A stretch of 64,000 nucleotides of DNA from Cystobacter ferrugineus (lineage in GTDB: Bacteria > Myxococcota > Myxococcia > Myxococcales > Myxococcaceae): NCBI RefSeq assembly GCF_001887355.1, contig NZ_MPIN01000012.1:218124-282123 (forward strand). Reading direction: 5' to 3'. Position 1 is the first letter of the stretch, and every line of letters starts with the position of its first letter. Position numbers and translations under genes: made by a program. The notes below the pieces were generated by a model that worked only from the letters and a program-made list of their open reading frames with translations, was not told the origin of the DNA and did no database searches. Shown piece after piece: positions 1 to 8,227 of this stretch.

Positions 1-150
1 ATCGAGCGGCGCGAGGTGGGGCAGCTCGGCGCCATGCCGGTGATGCTCGGGGAGCGCGGGGCGTGCTTTCGTGGCGTGATTGGCGCCCAGCGCCTGCTCA
101 TCGAACCCGAACGGCTCTTCTCCACCCCCGCCTTCTTCCAGGCCTTCTGA
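1..150 (+). CDS. C-terminal fragment of a CheW-like protein (5' end off window)
   Basis: The frame is open from the first base and ends with TGA at 148-150, giving 49 residues. The tail has a short beta-rich stretch (FRGVIGAQRLLIEPERLF) similar to the last strand and helix of CheW-type adaptors, which dock CheA to chemoreceptors. It lies 27 bp before a chemoreceptor gene and in the same direction as receptor, CheA and CheB genes, so it is probably the first visible gene of a chemotaxis operon. The fragment is too short to exclude another family. The CheW call rests mainly on context. Confidence 0.5.
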   Translation: MERREVGQLGAMPVMLGERGACFRGVIGAQRLLIEPERLFSTPAFFQAF

Positions 151-177
151 AGCTCACCCCGAGAGGATTCCCCGCCC

Positions 178-1596
178 ATGGCTTCCCTTTCCCCTTCGAA
201 TGATGGCCGTCTGGGCTCCGCCGCCGAGGAGCTCGAGCGGCGCAGGCGCGTGCTGGACTTCTCCGACGCCGATGCCCGGCGCCTGGCGGAGCTGCGCCCC
301 ATGGCCGAGGCGGCCAACGGCGCCATCACCGAGCGCCTCTACGCGCGCCTCCTGTCGCACGGCGAGCTGCGCGCGCACTTCCAGGGCGAGGCGCACGTCG
401 AGTCCGTCAAGCGCGCGCAGTCCCAGGACTTCCTGGCGCTCTTCCAGGGCCGGTACGACCCGGCCTATGTGGAGGAGCGGCTGCGCGTGGGCCGGGCTCC
501 GGAGCGCTCCGGGTTGGATCCCCTGTGGTACGTGGGCTCCTACGGCCAGTACCTCTGCGCGCTCATCCCGCTGGTGCTCGGGCGCGAGCAGCCGGGGAGC
601 GAGGCCCTGGCCGAGACGCTCCAGTCCCTGGTGAAGTGCGTCTGCCTGGACATGTCGCTGGCCATCGACACCTATATCGAGGCGATGACGGAGCGCGAGG
701 CCAGTCAGGTGCGGCGCTTCGTCAACGCGCTGGAGAGCATGTCCGCGAGCCTGGCCACGTCCTCGGGGGAGATCCTCGACGCCACGTCGCGGCAGACCAA
801 CGCCGCGCAGCAGCAGGCGAGCGCCGTGGCCGAGGTGACGAGCACCCTGAGCGAGCTGCGCCTCACGTCGATGCAGGCCCTGGAGAAGGCCGAGGCGGTC
901 ATCACCGTGTCCGAGCGCTCCATCGAGTCCTCGCGCCTGGGCAGTCAGGCGGTGGAGGCGTGCATCCTGGGCATGCGGGAGATCCGCGAGCAGGTGGAGG
1001 CCATCGCGGACAAGATCCTCTCCTTGAGCGAGCAGACGCAGCAGATTGGAGAGATCATCGCCTCGGTGAACGAGATCGCCGAGCAGTCGAAGCTCCTGGC
1101 GCTCAACGCCGCCATCGAGGCGGCGCGCGCGGGCGAGCACGGCCGGGGCTTCGCGGTGGTGGCCACGGAGATCCGCAGCCTGGCGGACCAGTCCAAGCAG
1201 GCCACGGCGCAGGTGCGCAAGCTCTTGGGCAGCATCCAGTCGGCGACGAACTCGGCGGTGGTGGCGACCGAGGCGGGCACGCGCAAGGTGGAGGCCGGGG
1301 TGGAGCTGGCCAACCGCGCGGGCCAGAGCATCCAGCAGCTCGGGGGCACCATCGAGGAGTCCTCGTCGGCCGCGCGCCTCATCGCCAGCGCGGCGCGCCA
1401 GCAGACGGCCGGCGTGCAGCAGGTGTCCGAGGCCATGGTGGACATCAACGACGCGATGAACAGCACGCTGTCGAGCCTGGGCCAGACGGAGACCTCGGCC
1501 AACCAGCTCAATGACTTGACCCGGAGCGTCAACCAGCTCGTGGACTCGTTCTCGCGGCCCAAGCAGCCCCGGGCCAGCGAGTTCCGGATGGCGTGA
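178..1596 (+). CDS. Soluble methyl-accepting chemotaxis protein with N-terminal protoglobin-like sensor
   Basis: A 472-residue cytoplasmic chemoreceptor; no transmembrane segment is visible. Residues 1-165 resemble the globin-coupled sensor (protoglobin/HemAT) domain, with the diagnostic stretch around residues 101-120 ([19 protein letters not shown]). Residues ~175-460 form a coiled-coil signalling domain with the conserved hairpin tip ([20 protein letters not shown]) that contacts CheW/CheA. In HemAT-type sensors the proximal haem histidine sits four residues before the conserved Gly of R-I-G-L. Here that residue is Pro108, so haem binding as in HemAT is doubtful. There is no C-terminal CheR/CheB tether pentapeptide. 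The ATG is preceded by GAGAGGA. CheA follows after 12 bp. Confidence 0.9.
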   Translation: MASLSPSNDGRLGSAAEELERRRRVLDFSDADARRLAELRPMAEAANGAITERLYARLLSHGELRAHFQGEAHVESVKRAQSQDFLALFQGRYDPAYVEERLRVGRAPERSGLDPLWYVGSYGQYLCALIPLVLGREQPGSEALAETLQSLVKCVCLDMSLAIDTYIEAMTEREASQVRRFVNALESMSASLATSSGEILDATSRQTNAAQQQASAVAEVTSTLSELRLTSMQALEKAEAVITVSERSIESSRLGSQAVEACILGMREIREQVEAIADKILSLSEQTQQIGEIIASVNEIAEQSKLLALNAAIEAARAGEHGRGFAVVATEIRSLADQSKQATAQVRKLLGSIQSATNSAVVATEAGTRKVEAGVELANRAGQSIQQLGGTIEESSSAARLIASAARQQTAGVQQVSEAMVDINDAMNSTLSSLGQTETSANQLNDLTRSVNQLVDSFSRPKQPRASEFRMA

Positions 1597-1608
1597 GGCC
1601 CGCCGCCC

Positions 1609-3777
1609 ATGCCCCGGTCGACCGAGGAGTTGGATCAGGCCATCCGCATGGCCTTCGCCGCCGAGGCGAGGGACTTGCTGCGCCAGGTGGAGCGGGCGCT
1701 GCATGGGCTCGCCGGAGGAGACGCGTCCGAGCGCGAGTCGCGCTGCCGGGACATGCTGCGCGGGCTGCACACCCTCAAGGGGGCGGCGGCGGCCTCGGGC
1801 CATGAGGAGGTGGAGCGCGCCACCCACGCGCTGGAGGACCTGGTGCACGGGGTGCAGGCGGGCCGCGTGGCGCTGGAGGGGCCGGGGCTGGAGGGGCTCT
1901 TCTCGGGCCTCGAGCACGTCTACGAGGCGCTGGACCCGGGGCCGGCGGAGACGGACGCCGCGGCGCCGGCGCCGGGCATGGCCTTCGCCGGAGGGGGGGC
2001 GGGGAGCGAGGCGGAGGAATTCCTGCGGGTGCCTCCCGGGCGGGTGGACGCGTTGCAGGCGCTGGTGGGGGAGCTGGTGCTCAGCCGGTTGCGGCAGGAC
2101 GCGCTGGCGCGGCGGCTCATGGAGGCGCGCGACCTGTTGGGCGAGGCGATGGACCGGTGGCGTGAGATGGGGGCGCGGCTGGAGCCGTGCAAGCGCACGT
2201 TGCCGAGGGCGCAGTGGGCTGGACTGAAGGCGGCGCGGGAGGCGTGTGGCCCGGCGATGAGGGGGGCGTGGCAGGCGCTCTCGGCGGTGGCGCGCGAGGC
2301 GCCGGGGCTGCTGGCGCACGAGGCGGGGGTGAACGCGGCACTGGAGGAGGGGATTCGCGAGCTGCGGTTGATGCCGCTGCAGCCCTTCCTGGAGGAGTCG
2401 GCGCGGGGGGCGCGAGAGGCGGCGCGCGCGTGCGGCAAGGAGGTGCGGCTGGAGGTGCGCGCGGGCGGGGCGGAGGTGGACCGGGTGGTGTTGATGCGGC
2501 TGCGCGAGGTGCTGTTGCACCTGGTGCGCAACGCGGTGGTGCACGGGGTGGAGACGCCCGAGCGGCGGCGCGCGGCGGGCAAGCCGGAGGTGGGCACCCT
2601 CACGCTGGAGGCGTACTGCGAGGGGGCGCGGGCCTTCGTGCGTGTGGCGGACGATGGGGCGGGGGTGGACGTGGAGCGCGTGGTGCGGCGCGCGCGCGCG
2701 ACGGGGTGGAGCGGGGAGGAGGGGGCGCTCGACGCCGAGGGGCTGCTCGCGCTGCTGAGCCTGCCGGGCTTCTCCACGCGCGACGAGGTGGACGCGCTGT
2801 CCGGACGGGGCGTGGGGCTGGACGTGGTGATGAGCATCCTGCGTGAGCTGGAGGGCTCGCTGCGCCTGGAGCACACGCCGGGCCAGGGGACGGCCTTCCT
2901 GTTGGAGGTGCCGGTGTCCACCTCCACGCACCGGGGGCTGGTGGTGCGCGTGGGGGAGGACTGCTTCGGCGTGTTGCTGCACCACGTGGAGCGCGTGTTG
3001 CGGGTGAGCGCCCGCGACGTGGTGAGCCTGGAAGGCCATGCTACGGTGCGGGTGGGGAACGAGCCGGTGTCGCTGGTGGCTCTGTCCGCGCTGTTGGGCC
3101 TGGGGGGCGACGAGGGCACTCCCCGTCGCACGGGGGTGGTGGTGCGCCAGGGCCGGCAGCGGCTGGTGCTGCTGGTGGATGACGTGCCAGGGGAGGAGCG
3201 CTTGTTCATCAAGCCGCTCGGGCCCGCGTTCGCCGGGGCCCCGTTGGTGCTGGGGGGAGCGCCGCGGCCGGATGGCTCGGTGTTGCCGGTGCTCCAGGTG
3301 CCAGCCTTGTTCGCGCGCGCGGCGCAGGGAGCCGGGGAGGGGAGCGCTTCGGCCTGTCTGGTGCCCCGCGCGGTGCCCGAGCCGTGTACGGTGCTGGTGG
3401 TGGATGACTCCCCCACCCTGCGCACGCTGTTGCGCAACGTGTTAAGAGCCGCCGGCTTCTCCGTGGTGGTGGCGCACGATGGCCTGGCGGCCATCGAGGC
3501 GTGGAGCCGGCAGGCGTTCGGCCTGGTGGTGACGGACCTGGAGATGCCGAGGCTGGACGGGGTGGAGCTGTGCCGCTTCGTGCGGCGCTCGGAGCGGCCC
3601 CGGACGCCCGTGCTCCTGATAACCTCGCAGGGCGGCCCCGAGGAACGGCGTCGGGCGCGGGACGTGGGTGTGGACGCGTACGTGGTAAAAGGTGAATTCG
3701 AGCAGGCCTCGTTCCTGGGGCTCGTGCGGAAGCTGACGAACACGGGAGAACACCGCGTTGAAGCTGCTGTTGGTTGA
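1609..3777 (+). CDS. cheA: Hybrid chemotaxis histidine kinase CheA-CheY fusion (FrzE-like architecture)
   Basis: 722 residues. An N-terminal Hpt domain carries the phosphorylatable His54 in LHTLKGAA. A dimerisation helix pair follows around residues 145-260, then an ATPase domain (N box HLVRNAVVHG, G1 DDGAG, G2 GRGVGLDVV), a CheW-like regulatory domain and a C-terminal receiver domain (VLVVDDSP, then DLEMPRLDG with the phospho-acceptor Asp). No separate CheY-binding P2 domain is apparent. This order matches FrzE of Myxococcus, in which the fused receiver modulates kinase output. It is fed by the upstream receptor. Its last 20 bases overlap the start of cheB, which implies translational coupling. 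Confidence 0.93.
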   Translation: MPRSTEELDQAIRMAFAAEARDLLRQVERALHGLAGGDASERESRCRDMLRGLHTLKGAAAASGHEEVERATHALEDLVHGVQAGRVALEGPGLEGLFSGLEHVYEALDPGPAETDAAAPAPGMAFAGGGAGSEAEEFLRVPPGRVDALQALVGELVLSRLRQDALARRLMEARDLLGEAMDRWREMGARLEPCKRTLPRAQWAGLKAAREACGPAMRGAWQALSAVAREAPGLLAHEAGVNAALEEGIRELRLMPLQPFLEESARGAREAARACGKEVRLEVRAGGAEVDRVVLMRLREVLLHLVRNAVVHGVETPERRRAAGKPEVGTLTLEAYCEGARAFVRVADDGAGVDVERVVRRARATGWSGEEGALDAEGLLALLSLPGFSTRDEVDALSGRGVGLDVVMSILRELEGSLRLEHTPGQGTAFLLEVPVSTSTHRGLVVRVGEDCFGVLLHHVERVLRVSARDVVSLEGHATVRVGNEPVSLVALSALLGLGGDEGTPRRTGVVVRQGRQRLVLLVDDVPGEERLFIKPLGPAFAGAPLVLGGAPRPDGSVLPVLQVPALFARAAQGAGEGSASACLVPRAVPEPCTVLVVDDSPTLRTLLRNVLRAAGFSVVVAHDGLAAIEAWSRQAFGLVVTDLEMPRLDGVELCRFVRRSERPRTPVLLITSQGGPEERRRARDVGVDAYVVKGEFEQASFLGLVRKLTNTGEHRVEAAVG

Positions 3778-4798
3778 GGATTCGCGCTCCGTCGTCGCCT
3801 TCCTCGAGCAGCTCCTTCGCCGGGAGCCGGACATCGAGCTGTTGCCGCCCGTGGACAATGGCCGCGACGCGGTGGCGGCGGTGCAGCGCTGGAAGCCGCA
3901 GCTCGTGTTGATGGACCTGGTGCTGCCCGGGGGCATGGGGGGCGAGGAGGCCATCGCCGCCATCATGGCCACGGCGCCCTGTCCCATCGTGGTGCTCAGC
4001 GGGCAGTTGGACACGCGCGGCAGGGATAGGACCTTCGAGTCGCTGAGCGCGGGGGCGGTGGACGTGTTGGCCAAGCCGATGCTGAGCGGGCCGGAGGAGG
4101 TGCAGGCCTTCCGCGAGCGGCTGTTGCGCACGGTGCGCACGATGGCGCACGCGCGGGTGGTGGGACGGGGCCGGGTGTCCCGGCGCCTGCCGGTGGTGCG
4201 CACGCCCTCGGTGGCCACGCCGGTGGTGCCCCGGCCCTGCTCGCTGCTGGCGATTGGTGGCTCCACGGGGGCGCCGCCGTTGGTGTACGAGCTGTTGCGC
4301 ATGTTGCCGGCCCCGGCGCCCTTCCCGGTGGTGATTTCGCAGCACATCGTCCAGGGCTTCGAGCCGGGCTTCGCCCAGTGGCTGTCGGGCACGGGGCACC
4401 GCGCGGTGGTGGCGCGGGGAGGCGAGTGGCTGGAGCCGGGCGGGGTGTACGTGTCCCCGGCGGACCGGGACCTGGTGGTGCGGGGAGGGAAGCTGCGGAC
4501 CCAGCCGGCCAGGGGGGTGGCGATCCCCTCGGTGAACGTGCTCCTGGAGAGCGTGGCGAGCTTCTATGGAGAGCGGGCGGTGGGGTTGCTGCTCACGGGC
4601 ATGGGGGTGGACGGCGCCCAGGGCCTGCTGGCGATGCGCCAGGCGGGGGCACTGACGGTGGCGCAGGACGGGGCGAGTTGTGTGGTGGACGGCATGCCTG
4701 GCGCGGCGAGGGAGCTCGGGGCGGCGGTCCAGACGCTCTCGCCCTCGGGCATGTGCGCCCTGGTGGTCGCGCTCGCGCGCGTGTCCTCGAGGAGCTGA
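3758..4798 (+). CDS. cheB: Chemotaxis response regulator protein-glutamate methylesterase CheB
   Basis: 346 residues starting at TTG inside the end of cheA, with a GGGAG ribosome site 9 bases upstream. Residues 1-120 are a receiver domain (LLLVEDSRS; phospho-acceptor Asp53 in LVLMDLVLPGG; Lys in AKPM). Residues 162-345 are the methylesterase domain with the catalytic triad Ser169 (IGGSTGAP), His196 (ISQHIVQGF) and Asp285 (GMGVDGAQG). It removes methyl groups from receptor glutamates and so resets adaptation of the upstream receptor. The opposing methyltransferase is not next to it. A CheR gene lies far downstream at 52964. Confidence 0.95.
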   Translation: MKLLLVEDSRSVVAFLEQLLRREPDIELLPPVDNGRDAVAAVQRWKPQLVLMDLVLPGGMGGEEAIAAIMATAPCPIVVLSGQLDTRGRDRTFESLSAGAVDVLAKPMLSGPEEVQAFRERLLRTVRTMAHARVVGRGRVSRRLPVVRTPSVATPVVPRPCSLLAIGGSTGAPPLVYELLRMLPAPAPFPVVISQHIVQGFEPGFAQWLSGTGHRAVVARGGEWLEPGGVYVSPADRDLVVRGGKLRTQPARGVAIPSVNVLLESVASFYGERAVGLLLTGMGVDGAQGLLAMRQAGALTVAQDGASCVVDGMPGAARELGAAVQTLSPSGMCALVVALARVSSRS

Positions 4799-4847
4799 GG
4801 CTTCGCGGCGCTGGAGCGGGTGGCTTCCGCCTGCTCCGTGCCCGGGG

Positions 4848-4870
4848 GATGACATTTCAAGTCATCTTTT
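4848..4870 (+). terminator. Small intrinsic terminator-like hairpin after cheB
   Basis: A 6-bp perfect stem (GATGAC at 4848-4853, GTCATC at 4861-4866) with a 7-base loop is followed by TTTT. It begins 50 bp after the cheB stop. The stem is weak for such a GC-rich genome, and its core also forms one of two TGAC-N7-GTCA dyads, so it may instead be an operator. Confidence 0.45.
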
Positions 4871-4890
4871 CGTGCTGACTTCTCCAGTCA
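4850..4890. promoter_or_regulatory. Tandem TGAC-N7-GTCA dyads upstream of the 4910 gene
   Basis: Two 15-bp imperfect palindromes, TGACATTTCAAGTCA at 4850-4864 and TGACTTCTCCAGTCA at 4876-4890, are identical at 12 of 15 positions. Their centres are 26 bp apart, about two and a half helical turns. They end 20 bp before the next start codon, in an AT-richer patch. This is typical of paired operator sites for a small dimeric regulator. The regulator itself is unknown. Confidence 0.5.
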
Positions 4891-4909
4891 TGTCTAGAGT
4901 GTCGCGGGC

Positions 4910-6073
4910 ATGGCGAACGATGAGCGGCAGGAGCGCGCGTGGCGGGCGCGACCCGAGGGAGAAGCGGCGGCGGGACTGCCGCTGAGCTTCTACGCGCGGT
5001 GGGAAGAGGCCACCGTGGACGAGAAGCTGCGTCTGGCGCGGGAGGCGGCGAGCTGCCCTGGCTTCGACGAGGAGGATGCCTTCGAGGTGGGCAGCCGCCT
5101 GGAGCAGGCGCTGGAGGAGGCCGGCCGGTACGCGGAGCTCGAGTCGGTGCTGGACGCGTGGAAGGAGCGGGCCGCGCGGGTGCATGAGGTGGAGCCCGCG
5201 GTGGCGACCTGGCGGGTGGAGCTGGCGTTGCGGCTGCCGGGCCGGGATGTGCGGGGCGCGCTCGTGTCGCTGGCGCGGCGCACGGGGGATTGCGCGCTGG
5301 TGACGCGGCTGGCCGAGTGGTGCCTCTATCGGGGCCGGGTGGAGGAGGCGCGCGCGGGCCTCCTGGAGGCGTGGCCTCGGGTGCGCGAGGACGAGTCGCT
5401 CGCGGAGTGGACGCGGGTGGATTACGTGGTGCGCGCGGTGCTCACGTGCATGGACGCGGAGCTGTTGCGGGCGCCGGATGCGTCCTGGGAGCGGATGGCG
5501 GGGGTGTTGTCGCCATTCGACCGGGCGGTGCCGCATTGGGCCGCGGAGGCGTTGACGTTGCGCACGGGCCGGGCGGCGTGGCGGCGGCGCTCGGGGCGGG
5601 AGGTGCTCGCGCTGCCGCCGGAGCGGTTCTTCGACGCGCAGCGGTCGCTGGTGATGGCCTTCGAGCCGGAGCTGCGGTTGCGCCAGGGCTGGCCCTGGGG
5701 CCGCACGCAGCTCGTCTTCCCGGAGCTCTTCCACCTGCTGCCCGGCCCGTTCGGACAGGGCGAGGCGGGGTCGGGTGCTCCGCACGTGCTCCTGCCGCTG
5801 CTCGGGGATGTGGAGCAGTGGGTGCGAGGCCAGGCCGAGGCGCGTGCGCTGCATCCGCATGTGCATGCCGCCACGGCGCTCGCGCTGCGTCCATGGGGTG
5901 AGTTCCTTCATGGGCTCGGTCTGGTGGGGGCCGGGGAGCTGGCCGGGTGGTGGGAGGGGGCGTGGGAGCTGCTCGGGGGGTTGGGCGAGCAGTTCGAGGT
6001 GTCGGGGGATCGCGCGCTCGTGGACGAGGTGCACCGGGTGTTTCGCGGAGGGTGGCCCCATGGTGAGCGGTGA
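4910..6073 (+). CDS. Hypothetical alpha-helical protein, function unknown
   Basis: 387 residues, not recognised. It is rich in Ala, Arg, Glu, Leu and Trp and predicted to be almost entirely helical. Short helix pairs (for example around residues 55-90 and 120-160) recall TPR-like solenoid repeats. There is no signal peptide or membrane segment. It overlaps the next gene (SEC-C protein) by 14 bp, so the two are probably co-expressed and may act together. It follows the chemotaxis operon in the same direction but is separated by a hairpin and paired dyads, which suggests its own promoter. Confidence 0.7.
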   Translation: MANDERQERAWRARPEGEAAAGLPLSFYARWEEATVDEKLRLAREAASCPGFDEEDAFEVGSRLEQALEEAGRYAELESVLDAWKERAARVHEVEPAVATWRVELALRLPGRDVRGALVSLARRTGDCALVTRLAEWCLYRGRVEEARAGLLEAWPRVREDESLAEWTRVDYVVRAVLTCMDAELLRAPDASWERMAGVLSPFDRAVPHWAAEALTLRTGRAAWRRRSGREVLALPPERFFDAQRSLVMAFEPELRLRQGWPWGRTQLVFPELFHLLPGPFGQGEAGSGAPHVLLPLLGDVEQWVRGQAEARALHPHVHAATALALRPWGEFLHGLGLVGAGELAGWWEGAWELLGGLGEQFEVSGDRALVDEVHRVFRGGWPHGER

Positions 6074-6800
6074 GCGGGAGGAGGCCGGCGAGAGCGTGGA
6101 GTCGCTCGTGCGTGTCCTGGAGGAGGGGTCCGATGCGGACGACGCCGCCTATGAGGCGCTCGTCTCCGCGGCGCGGCGGCTCTTGCGGCGACGAGCCTCC
6201 GAGGCCCTGGGTCCCCTGGTGCGATGGCTCACGCGCACCGAGCCCGGGACGGAGCTGTACGAACTGCTCCTCGCGGGACTGAAGGACTGGGGGCCGGCGG
6301 TGGTGCCCGCCACGCTGGAGGTGCTGGAGGCGACTGAGGAGGGGGAGGCACGCTTCGATCTGCTCCATGTGCTGTCGCATTGCGGCGCGAGGGACGAGCG
6401 CATCTACACGGTGCTGCTCGCGCTGCTCGCCGAGGAGCCCTTCCTGGGGGCGGTCAACCTGTCGGCCTATGGAGATGCGCGGGCGCTCGAGCCCCTGAGC
6501 CGGGCGCTGGACGCGTACGAGCTGGAGGACGACGTGGCGGATGTGTTCGCCCAGCAGACGGTGCTCGAGCTGGGGTTCGCCATCCGGGAGCTGGGGGGGA
6601 CGCTGACGGAGCCGCAGCAGGAGAAGCTCGAGTCCGCGCGGCGCCTGCGCGAGGAGTGGAACGAGACGATCGATCGCTGGCGCGGGAGCGTGCCCGAGCG
6701 GCGGGACCCACGGCCCGGGCGCAACGAGCCCTGCTGGTGTGGCAGCGGGGTGAAGTACAAGAAATGCCACCTGGGCGAGGACCGTGGACGGTTGCCGTGA
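6060..6800 (+). CDS. SEC-C zinc-motif protein with helical repeat region
   Basis: 246 residues from the ATG that overlaps the end of the preceding gene. A GTG at 6063 is an alternative start. Residues 1-215 are helical and resemble HEAT-like repeats (paired LLAGLKDWGPAVVPATLEVL and LLALLAEE segments). The C terminus is a SEC-C motif (PGRNEPCWCGSGVKYKKCH), the zinc-binding module first known from the SecA tail and found on many unrelated proteins as a binding adaptor. The motif is complete (CxC, then CH). Function is unknown. The overlap with the upstream helical protein suggests a joint role. Confidence 0.8.
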   Translation: MVSGEREEAGESVESLVRVLEEGSDADDAAYEALVSAARRLLRRRASEALGPLVRWLTRTEPGTELYELLLAGLKDWGPAVVPATLEVLEATEEGEARFDLLHVLSHCGARDERIYTVLLALLAEEPFLGAVNLSAYGDARALEPLSRALDAYELEDDVADVFAQQTVLELGFAIRELGGTLTEPQQEKLESARRLREEWNETIDRWRGSVPERRDPRPGRNEPCWCGSGVKYKKCHLGEDRGRLP

Positions 6801-6849
6801 GGGGCCTGGGTGGGGGAGGGTGCGCCTGGAAGGGGAGGTGCACGAGGCG

Positions 6850-7200
6850 ATGAGCGAGGAGCCGGGTTGGAGGCCCACCGAGGGGGGCCGTACGTTGGGG
6901 CTGATGGGGAGCGAGGGGGGAACCATCGTCCGCGACGAGGAGCACCCCGCGGGGTTGCGGCTCACCCTGGAGGAGGATGCGTCGCGCTCGTTTCACGCGC
7001 TGACGTGTGGGGTGACGGGCTGGCTCGTGCACTGCCGCTATTTCTCGAGCGAGGCGGAGGCGGCCGCCGCCTGGGAGGAGATGAAGCCCGCGCTGGTGGA
7101 GTTGGCGCTGCAACTGCCCGCCTCGGGACCCCGGAGGTTGGATCCCTCGACGAGGGAGGCGGGGGCGAAGCTGGGGGCCTTCGTGGCTCGCTTCCCCTGA
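6850..7200 (+). CDS. Hypothetical small protein
   Basis: 116 residues from ATG 6850, preceded by a GGGGAGG stretch about 11 bases upstream. The frame is open further up, so starts at 6823 or 6784 cannot be excluded. The product is acidic, has no signal peptide or membrane helix, and has alternating strands in the middle (GGTIVRDEEHPAGLRLTLEE...FHALTCGVTGWLVHCRYF). Not recognised. It follows the SEC-C gene by 49 bp in the same direction and may belong to that operon. Confidence 0.6.
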   Translation: MSEEPGWRPTEGGRTLGLMGSEGGTIVRDEEHPAGLRLTLEEDASRSFHALTCGVTGWLVHCRYFSSEAEAAAAWEEMKPALVELALQLPASGPRRLDPSTREAGAKLGAFVARFP

Positions 7201-7255
7201 GTGTCAGACGGGCGGGCGATACTGCGTCCGGGTGGCTCCCTACCTGGAGGAATCC

Positions 7256-7447
7256 ATGCCCGACTTGACCGGACCGCATTTCTCCCCCTCGTTCGGCCCG
7301 ACGCCCCCCGGCTCTCTCGCTCGGGCCGAGCTGTCTTCGGGCCTTGCCGCCACCTGGACGCTCCCGTCGTTCGTCTCCTCGGCGGCTCCCCGCTCCGAGG
7401 GGGAAGCCCTGTTGCGCCGCATCTTCTCGCGAGGTACGCGGATGTAA
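7256..7447 (+). CDS. Small hypothetical protein (63 aa)
   Basis: A 63-residue ORF with a GGAGG ribosome site 5 bases before its ATG and a terminator-like hairpin starting 5 bases after its stop. The two signals together support a real short gene. The product is rich in Pro, Ser, Leu and Arg (MPDLTGPHFSPSFGP...), contains no Cys, and has no clear membrane segment. Its C-terminal stretch (EGEALLRRIFSRGTRM) could form an amphipathic helix. No family recognised. Confidence 0.5.
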   Translation: MPDLTGPHFSPSFGPTPPGSLARAELSSGLAATWTLPSFVSSAAPRSEGEALLRRIFSRGTRM

Positions 7448-7451
7448 TGAG

Positions 7452-7476
7452 AAAGGCTCTTCACTCCGGGCCTTTT
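7452..7476 (+). terminator. Intrinsic terminator-like hairpin after small ORF
   Basis: The stem AAAGGC (7452-7457) pairs with GCCTTT (7470-7475), followed by another T, and lies immediately after the stop of the 63-residue ORF. The short stem and T-run fit an intrinsic terminator. Confidence 0.5.
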
Positions 7477-7542
7477 CGTTGGCGGGGCGTGGTGGGTATA
7501 GGCTGGTAGAGGCGCATGAATCTGTCGCCAGCTGGAATAACA

Positions 7543-7569
7543 GTCTGCCTGGAGGGTAGGTAGGCAGAC
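7543..7569. repeat. Inverted repeat upstream of receiver gene
   Basis: A perfect 8-bp inverted repeat, GTCTGCCT (7543-7550) and AGGCAGAC (7562-7569), with an 11-base spacer. It lies about 90 bp upstream of the receiver-domain gene and is a candidate operator or leader hairpin. Confidence 0.45.
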
Positions 7570-7655
7570 AGAGGGCACGGTCTGGGCACGGCGGATGGGT
7601 TTCGTGTGAGACTGTGAAACGTGGCGGCGCCCGAATCCAGTTGGGAGTGCGTCCG

Positions 7656-8087
7656 ATGCAACGAGAGCAGGAGGGTGCACGCGTGCGTGGCCGGGTAATG
7701 ATCGTGGATGACGATGTGATGGTGAGTTCGGCGCTGCGCCGGACGCTGGCACGCGAGCATGACGTGGAGGTGGTGACGAGCTCACGTCAGGCCCTGGAGT
7801 TGCTGTCGGGCCCCAAGGGGGGCGAGGTGGACGTCGTCCTGTGCGACCTGATGATGCCGGACCTGACGGGCATGGATCTGCACGCGGAGCTGTCCGTGAA
7901 GGCGCCGGGCGTGGCGCGCCGGATGGTGTTCGTCACCGGTGGGGCCTTCACGCCCGCGGCGCGCGCCTTCATGGATCAGGTGAAGAACGCGCGGGTGGAC
8001 AAGCCCTTCGACTCGCAGCAGTTGCGCGAGCAGGTGCGCGAGTGGGTGGTCAAGGCGCGCACGATGGAGCCTGGCCAGGCGGCGTGA
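7656..8087 (+). CDS. Single-domain response regulator (receiver only)
   Basis: 143 residues from ATG 7656, which has GGGAG about 8 bases upstream. A GTG at 7614 would add 14 residues. The receiver fold covers residues 12-135: acidic pocket VMIVDDD (18-20), phospho-acceptor Asp64 in VVLCDLMMPDLTG, switch Thr in VFVTGG and Lys in VDKPF. There is no output domain, so it probably works as a phosphate relay or protein-binding switch. No histidine kinase is adjacent. The sequence pattern is typical of the many orphan receivers in myxobacteria. Confidence 0.88.
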   Translation: MQREQEGARVRGRVMIVDDDVMVSSALRRTLAREHDVEVVTSSRQALELLSGPKGGEVDVVLCDLMMPDLTGMDLHAELSVKAPGVARRMVFVTGGAFTPAARAFMDQVKNARVDKPFDSQQLREQVREWVVKARTMEPGQAA

Positions 8088-8227
8088 GACGTTCCCGGCG
8101 CCCGCTCGTATGCGGATCGCGATGAATGACGGACCGGGGTGCTGCGTCTTCTCTTCAAGGCCCGCCATCGAGGGTAGGTTGGCCTCCGAAGTGACGCACC
8201 CACCCCGTTGAAAGAGGAGTCTCCGCC

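Noticed and set aside
154-3039. Very long minus-strand open frame (961 codons) opposite the chemoreceptor and cheA
   Set aside because: Antisense shadow of GC-biased codons. The plus strand encodes clear MCP and CheA domains, and the minus product is His/Arg/Leu/Pro low-complexity with no motif.
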